Assembly: GCA_003233545.1 (NCBI GenBank)
Contig: QILZ01000167.1
Coordinates: forward strand, 1 to 9,779
Direction of reading: 5' to 3'
Length of the DNA: 9,779 nt
DNA from: Spirochaetales bacterium
GTDB lineage: Bacteria; Spirochaetota; Spirochaetia; SZUA-6
In this document: piece by piece, positions 7,401 to 9,779 of the stretch
Position numbering within the stretch: position 1 is the first letter of the stretch
Layout of the letters: each line of letters opens with the position of its first letter
The notes under the pieces: model-generated
What the model saw: the letters and a program-made list of their open reading frames with translations, nothing else
Told to the model about the DNA's origin: nothing
Database searches by the model: none
Made by a program: the position numbers and the translations under genes

Positions 7401-8438
7401 AATGTTCTGGAAGATGAGAATGATTTATCTTCCGTAAATGAAAATGATATACTTGTAATAAGAGAATTAAAACCCGGTGTTAAGATAGAACTGGATAAGG
7501 TTAATGCACTTGTAGTGGAGCAGGGCGGCCCCGGAAGTCATTCCGCTATTATTACAAAGGGGAAAGGCATTACCCTGCTGCAGAACCGGGGTGCCCTTAA
7601 TCTTCTTGCTCCTTATAACGGGGAAGAGGTACAGATAGATCCGGAATCCGGTTTTATTAAATTGATTCAAAAAACAAACAGGGTTTATACGGGGAAAAAA
7701 CTAAAAGCAATCGGAGCACTTTCCGGGACTGTAACGGCAAAAATAAGGTATATAGAACGGCTTAATCCGAATCAATCCGATGAGGACTATATACTGCTTA
7801 CTAACAATTTAGGAAAGAATATCGGGCGTTATTTTTCTGACCCCCATTTAGAGGGTATCGTGTCGGAAAGGGGGGGTGCATTGTCGCGTGTAATCGAGCT
7901 GGCAAAAGAATACCTGACAATACCGGTAGTTACAGGGTTCGATGTGTACTATGAAAAACGTATTCATGATTTTATAGAAGATGGGATGATAGTTACAATA
8001 AACGGGACAGAGGGTGAAATATATACACCGAAAGATACATTTGATACGGCTGAATATTTTTATTCCCGGGGAGACAGGGCGACATGCTTAATCGTCGATG
8101 CTGCAGGTGGAGAAAGGTGGTCGAATTACAGTGAGCTCGAGGCGCATTCACGGGCATACATGGATGAGCTTGAAAAGGTTCTTAATAAAAATACACGCGG
8201 AACAACTCTGCAGAAATTATCACATTCAAAACATACCGAAATAAGGGTGGGGGTCGCCAGGCATTCCAATACGCCGTATAAAGTTTTAATGGAACTGGTC
8301 AGGGACCCTGATATTTCCGTCAGGCGGACTGTTCTCGACCGGGCAGTACATTCGAAGAAGCTCACATCGGAGCAGAGGGTCGATATTCTGGAAATATTAT
8401 TTGAAAAAATAAAGGATATGGCAGCTCATAAGCTTTAG
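4413..8438 (+). CDS. Multidomain protein with LeuA-like regulatory domain, tandem PEP-utiliser mobile domains and C-terminal LRV/HEAT-like repeats
   Basis: A 1341-residue cytoplasmic protein I cannot name. Residues 66-166 follow the 2-isopropylmalate synthase regulatory fold, ending in D148-Y-D-I151 with A158-F159 and A162-I-N164, like the LeuA GxxxDIxxAxxxAYxxAxN pattern. Residues 200-500 look helical; 510-970 are uncharacterised, with a lone CNYC (513-516). Residues about 975-1085 match the mobile domain of PPDK and PEP synthase, with catalytic His intact in GGPGSHSAII (H1043). Residues about 1100-1206 look like a second copy (IVSERGGALSR, then TIPVVTGF and INGTEGEIY) with R1159 where His should be. 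Residues 1262-1320 resemble LRV/HEAT repeats (VARHSNTP, RDPDISVRR). I see no ATP-grasp or PEP-binding barrel, so it is not a complete dikinase; H1043 could receive phosphate from a partner. Start: GTG is the first usable codon after the in-frame stop at 4395, with no Shine-Dalgarno. It is transcribed apart from its neighbours. The gene is certain; function unknown. Confidence 0.9.
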   Translation: MQDNIFLKLITENEIRLTEYLHKIEELFKEGINIDDLLNAVSAGRAKPDVSLYSYAMESASKKGFYNAEVILLKNGKQIKGFAEDIEGVVNSSIKAAQAAIGEGRFVLNTNHPIEIRMVAHRIEGLVEVTIQVDDTGTGKTFIGSFVDYDIMGAAINAFIDAINQALDPETGSRGLEHSFKSLIHDPDTKNILNIDNNYVHFKEPPGKETIRAVFYMLSALHSSSEVPLYEIAIETIFQSVIKKTKRDPTSIITHTLETYSYVRAEAWDILKDLIHREETENVIIFHFREINRMLDAFDRLGSDHTRQLLTVLGVYFLDAIVEKAEDHIEHRLSDLAFVFENITAEQVEKLYGAYKIIRVGATRIILDGFRSSFAIRPAIDLIKNLTSIKIDDLKNSLSLLEKSSFLLSREDLVSALLKDFHWSLFFVLEITEKKLKKWKYLTEGRLSYLQEDLVILFNENPSQAVRDFRKIIEMDVEKVRKVLENGNLYVPLHNLEDFLKNKNLSFGQDSMCNYCESGAFHISIDEKQSLPGLMMREMRLTPPVAGIPELLGGNIVFDGWESSGLNKICDKKELSPIREIHNSGLADTFHKIGQKDEYKGPYPEKPALHRNKRGILIARDAVRQLYEDKYVITTGYGINLNTWIPFGYKDDKTTEISGYHVKPFGIGIKVHDVYSSGDNYLGSRLTLFTYDPYKKEMCNTRLLSRREADILAFILDYENLFSIVLRLAFFVREGMINEPLKWLKKVPSNLKDSVVKGEEGINSLSYHLKRLLFLPFVQDMFAKEGLFISYIKKAYPYLSRPKLTDPEKLIKDKKIGAKLILFFQKRKKRVKYFSSRDGFVVILPDFKKTRFGLYSRKGVSVIGTMLNSLPEYFSGKIFWGIPAKNGYYVSVMTCRNGKRGADNLLSGKELLNALINMENASEDLAKMAEGMKIQLSFSIENHHIFYGTRTIYGLKTRFFIDVKKHQKKRRGVYYVGKEIARGNVVTKGPVTTGWINVLEDENDLSSVNENDILVIRELKPGVKIELDKVNALVVEQGGPGSHSAIITKGKGITLLQNRGALNLLAPYNGEEVQIDPESGFIKLIQKTNRVYTGKKLKAIGALSGTVTAKIRYIERLNPNQSDEDYILLTNNLGKNIGRYFSDPHLEGIVSERGGALSRVIELAKEYLTIPVVTGFDVYYEKRIHDFIEDGMIVTINGTEGEIYTPKDTFDTAEYFYSRGDRATCLIVDAAGGERWSNYSELEAHSRAYMDELEKVLNKNTRGTTLQKLSHSKHTEIRVGVARHSNTPYKVLMELVRDPDISVRRTVLDRAVHSKKLTSEQRVDILEILFEKIKDMAAHKL

Positions 8439-8444
8439 TTAATA

Positions 8445-8473
8445 TTGACAAAAAGGTCTTTGTGTATTATGTA
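8445..8473 (+). promoter_or_regulatory. Promoter of the tRNA-Val gene
   Basis: A perfect TTGACA -35 (8445-8450) lies 6 bases after the stop codon of the preceding gene. The -10 is either TATGTA (8468-8473, 17-base spacer) or TATTAT (8465-8470, better sequence but a short 14-base spacer). Either predicts a start around 8477-8481, about 14 bases before the mature tRNA 5' end, as expected for a short precursor leader. Confidence 0.6.
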
Positions 8474-8493
8474 AACAGGTAGGAATATTATTC

Positions 8494-8568
8494 GGGCGGC
8501 TAGCTCAGTATGGTTAGAGCACTAGCTCGACACGCTAGGGGTCACTGGTTCGACTCCAGTGTCGCCCA
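8494..8568 (+). tRNA. tRNA-Val (anticodon GAC), with unusual C33
   Basis: A full cloverleaf can be folded by hand. The acceptor stem is 8494-8500 with 8561-8567 (one G-U pair); D stem GCTC/GAGC (8503-8506, 8517-8520) with GG in the loop; anticodon stem CTAGC/GCTAG (8522-8526, 8534-8538); variable loop GGGTC; T stem ACTGG/CCAGT (8544-8548, 8556-8560) with loop TTCGACT. The anticodon at 8529-8531 is GAC, which reads GUC and GUU valine codons. The discriminator A73 (8568) and A35-C36 agree with valine identity. CCA is not encoded and must be added after transcription. Position 33 (8528) is C where almost every elongator tRNA has U. The remaining conserved positions (U8, A14, GG18-19, TTC, A58) and the G15-C48 pair are normal, so the gene looks functional rather than decayed. 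Confidence 0.9.
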
Positions 8569-8604
8569 TCGAATCATGTAACGGGTATTATCGAAACTAA
8601 ATTC

Positions 8605-8629
8605 ATATCCTGCATTCGGATATTTTCTT
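8605..8629 (+). terminator. Probable intrinsic terminator after tRNA-Val
   Basis: Arms ATATCC (8605-8610) and GGATAT (8618-8623) form a perfect 6-base stem with a 7-base loop, followed by TTTCTT. The stem is AT-rich and therefore weak, but the T tract and the position 37 bases past the tRNA fit a terminator. Confidence 0.5.
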
Positions 8630-8634
8630 AACAG

Positions 8635-8730
8635 TCATATATGGCAGTTCCACGTATCGGGTTTTTGCCCTTTACCCGTGTTTGTTGCAAATTCTACAGG
8701 TTTTGTTGTATATTATTCGCTCATATATGG
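8635..8730 (+). repeat. Direct repeat TCATATATGG flanking a promoter
   Basis: The 10-base sequence TCATATATGG occurs at 8635-8644 and again at 8721-8730, 86 bases apart. Each copy contains the palindrome CATATATG. The second copy lies just after the -10 of the candidate promoter at 8685-8714, near the predicted transcription start. They could be paired operator sites, but AT-rich sequence of this length may repeat by chance. Confidence 0.3.
8685..8714 (+). promoter_or_regulatory. Candidate promoter of the MFS transporter gene
   Basis: TTGCAA (8685-8690) and TATATT (8709-8714) are separated by 18 bases. The predicted start near 8721 leaves a leader of about 75 bases before the ATG at 8796. 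It lies after the tRNA terminator candidate and is the best promoter match in this spacer. Confidence 0.45.
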
Positions 8731-8748
8731 GAATTGTGTGGCAGAATA

Positions 8749-8769
8749 TAGTGCCTGCACCGGGCATTA
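8749..8769 (+). other. Hairpin in the MFS leader
   Basis: TAGTGCC (8749-8755) pairs with GGCATTA (8763-8769) through 7 base pairs including one G-U, with a 7-base loop. It ends 10 bases before the GAGGA ribosome site at 8780-8784, so it could influence mRNA stability or translation. No T tract follows, so it is not a terminator. No known riboswitch class is recognised. Confidence 0.3.
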
Positions 8770-8795
8770 GATGATCTATGAGGATATTGTAAAGT

Positions 8796-9779
8796 ATGGG
8801 TGAAAAAATTATAAAAAAATCTGAAAAGCTGATGAATATCAATTTTTTTCTTCTATGGCAGGGTCAACTTGTATCTTCTCTTGGTGATGTTGCCTATGAA
8901 ATAGCACTCGGTTTTTGGATACTTGCCGTTACCGGTTCTACCGCTATTATGGGGGCTTTAATGGCTGCATCTGCAATTCCAAGGGTGCTTGTATCTCCCT
9001 TTGCCGGAGTACTGGTAGATAGACTTAACCGGAAGTGGATTATAGTTTGTATGGATCTGCTTCGCGGTATTGTCGTTGTCTTTGTAGGGGCTGCTGCTCT
9101 ACTGGGGTGGGTAAAAGTGTGGATGGTGTTTGGTGCCGGAATAATAATCGGCTTTGGTGCAGCATTTTTTAATCCTTCAGTGAGCTCTATTATTCCGGAC
9201 CTTGTGCAGAAGGACAAGACAATTCGGGCAAACTCCCTTATTTCTATGACCCGGACAGGATCCAATATTGTGGGTAGTTCGGCTGGCGGTTTCTTATATA
9301 CAGTACTCGGAGCGCCCCTGATGTTTCTTATAAATGGGCTTTCCTATCTCTTCTCCGCTTTTACTGAAATCTTTATGACAATTCCGAAAGTTTATCATCC
9401 GGGAGGTAAAAAACACTTTTGGGAAGATATGAAAGAGGGCCTTAAGTTTACCTGGGATATTAAAGGCTTACGGCTTCTCTTTTTTATGGCAAGCTTTTTA
9501 AATTTTTTTGCCTTTATTGGAATTGTTCTTATCCTCCCTTTGTTCCAGCGTAATGTGGTACTCGGACCGGCAAAATATGGTATTGTTATGGCTGGAATGA
9601 CAGCAGGAATGTTTCTGGGAATGCTCTTTACCTCTGTAGTACGAATATCACCGGCCAAACGCTTTTTTTATTTTAGTATAGGAGCGCTGGCAATATCCCT
9701 TTTTTGGGCTCTTTTCCCTCTCTCGGATAATGTAGTATTAATGATTATTTTGATTCTTGCAGGCGGATTCTTTAATTCC
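8796..9779 (+). CDS. MFS exporter, EntS/MFS_3-like, N-terminal 328 residues (3' end outside window)
   Basis: An inner-membrane major facilitator transporter; the frame runs open to the last base, so the C-terminal quarter or so is missing (family members are usually about 400-430 residues). The N terminus is short and basic, followed by hydrophobic helices such as GVLVDRLNRK-flanking segments and WMVFGAGIIIGFGAAFF. MFS motif A is clear as GVLVDRLNRK (71-80), in the loop after the second helix. The stretch FNPSVSSIIPDLV followed by RANSL (125-148) is typical of the MFS_3 branch, which includes the enterobactin exporter EntS and many macrolide- or drug-efflux-type proteins. A cytoplasmic segment (HPGGKKHFWEDMKEGLKFTW) links the two halves. 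The substrate cannot be told. The start at 8796 has GAGGA at 8780-8784 with a long spacer of 11 bases; the ATG at 8832 is an alternative but has no better ribosome site. It is separated from upstream genes by a tRNA and a likely terminator, so it is probably an independent unit. Confidence 0.9.
   Translation, partial: MGEKIIKKSEKLMNINFFLLWQGQLVSSLGDVAYEIALGFWILAVTGSTAIMGALMAASAIPRVLVSPFAGVLVDRLNRKWIIVCMDLLRGIVVVFVGAAALLGWVKVWMVFGAGIIIGFGAAFFNPSVSSIIPDLVQKDKTIRANSLISMTRTGSNIVGSSAGGFLYTVLGAPLMFLINGLSYLFSAFTEIFMTIPKVYHPGGKKHFWEDMKEGLKFTWDIKGLRLLFFMASFLNFFAFIGIVLILPLFQRNVVLGPAKYGIVMAGMTAGMFLGMLFTSVVRISPAKRFFYFSIGALAISLFWALFPLSDNVVLMIILILAGGFFNS

Noticed and set aside
4413..8438. Annotation as pyruvate phosphate dikinase or PEP synthase
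   Set aside because: Only the mobile domain is recognisable; no ATP-grasp or PEP-binding barrel is seen, so the enzyme name would be misleading.
8658..8678. CGGGT/ACCCG hairpin as a second terminator
   Set aside because: The stem has only 5 pairs with an 11-base loop and is followed by a mixed TGTTTGTTG; an alternative pairing with 8581-8587 is equally possible.
8894..9265. 123-residue minus-strand ORF
   Set aside because: It is antisense to the MFS transporter, which has intact family motifs in the same span; no ribosome site or family match supports it.
1..9779. CRISPR arrays, insertion sequences, phage or toxin-antitoxin modules
   Set aside because: No spaced repeat array, transposase-like frame, terminal inverted repeats or short toxin-antitoxin pairs were seen; the window looks like stable chromosomal sequence.

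Overview
The window reads as a piece of a spirochaete chromosome, most likely a Treponema/Spirochaeta-type member of the Spirochaetales. The main reason is the gene order cheA - cheW::cheR-like fusion - cheX - cheY, all on the plus strand. CheX as the CheY-P phosphatase and a CheW fused to a CheR-like domain are both characteristic of that group. Base composition is moderate (roughly 40% GC by eye) and coding density is high. Every gene I can support is on the plus strand.

Layout. (1) Bases 1-3543 are a tight chemotaxis operon: the 3' two thirds of cheA (its start lies upstream of the window), a CheW-CheR-like fusion whose ATG overlaps the cheA stop by one base, cheX 33 bases later and cheY 19 bases later. 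Together these give the kinase, the array coupling protein, the response regulator and the phosphatase that resets it. No CheB is visible, and the only CheR-like domain has lost key methyltransferase motifs. The CheA dimerisation domain looks about 37 residues longer than the E. coli one. Both traits match what has been described for Treponema denticola chemoreceptor arrays. (2) Bases 3637-4364 hold an 88-residue helical protein I do not recognise and a small lipoprotein of unknown function. (3) Bases 4413-8438 encode a 1341-residue multidomain protein that I cannot name. It seems to combine a LeuA-type regulatory fold near the N terminus, a long uncharacterised middle, a PEP-utilising-enzyme mobile (phosphohistidine) domain with its histidine intact, a second degenerate copy with Arg in place of that histidine, and C-terminal LRV/HEAT-like repeats. 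It starts with GTG, has no visible Shine-Dalgarno, and a promoter places the predicted transcription start at about the start codon. (4) Bases 8494-8568 are a tRNA-Val(GAC) with its own promoter and probable terminator. It has C instead of the near-universal U at position 33. (5) From 8796 to the window end is the 5' part of an MFS exporter of the EntS/MFS_3 type, preceded by a 227-base leader with a candidate promoter, a direct repeat and a hairpin.

The most unusual item is the 1341-residue protein. It carries a phosphohistidine swivelling domain without a recognisable ATP-grasp or PEP-binding partner domain in the same chain, joined to what looks like an amino-acid-biosynthesis allosteric domain. 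Its function is unknown, and any link to the adjacent chemotaxis operon is only positional.
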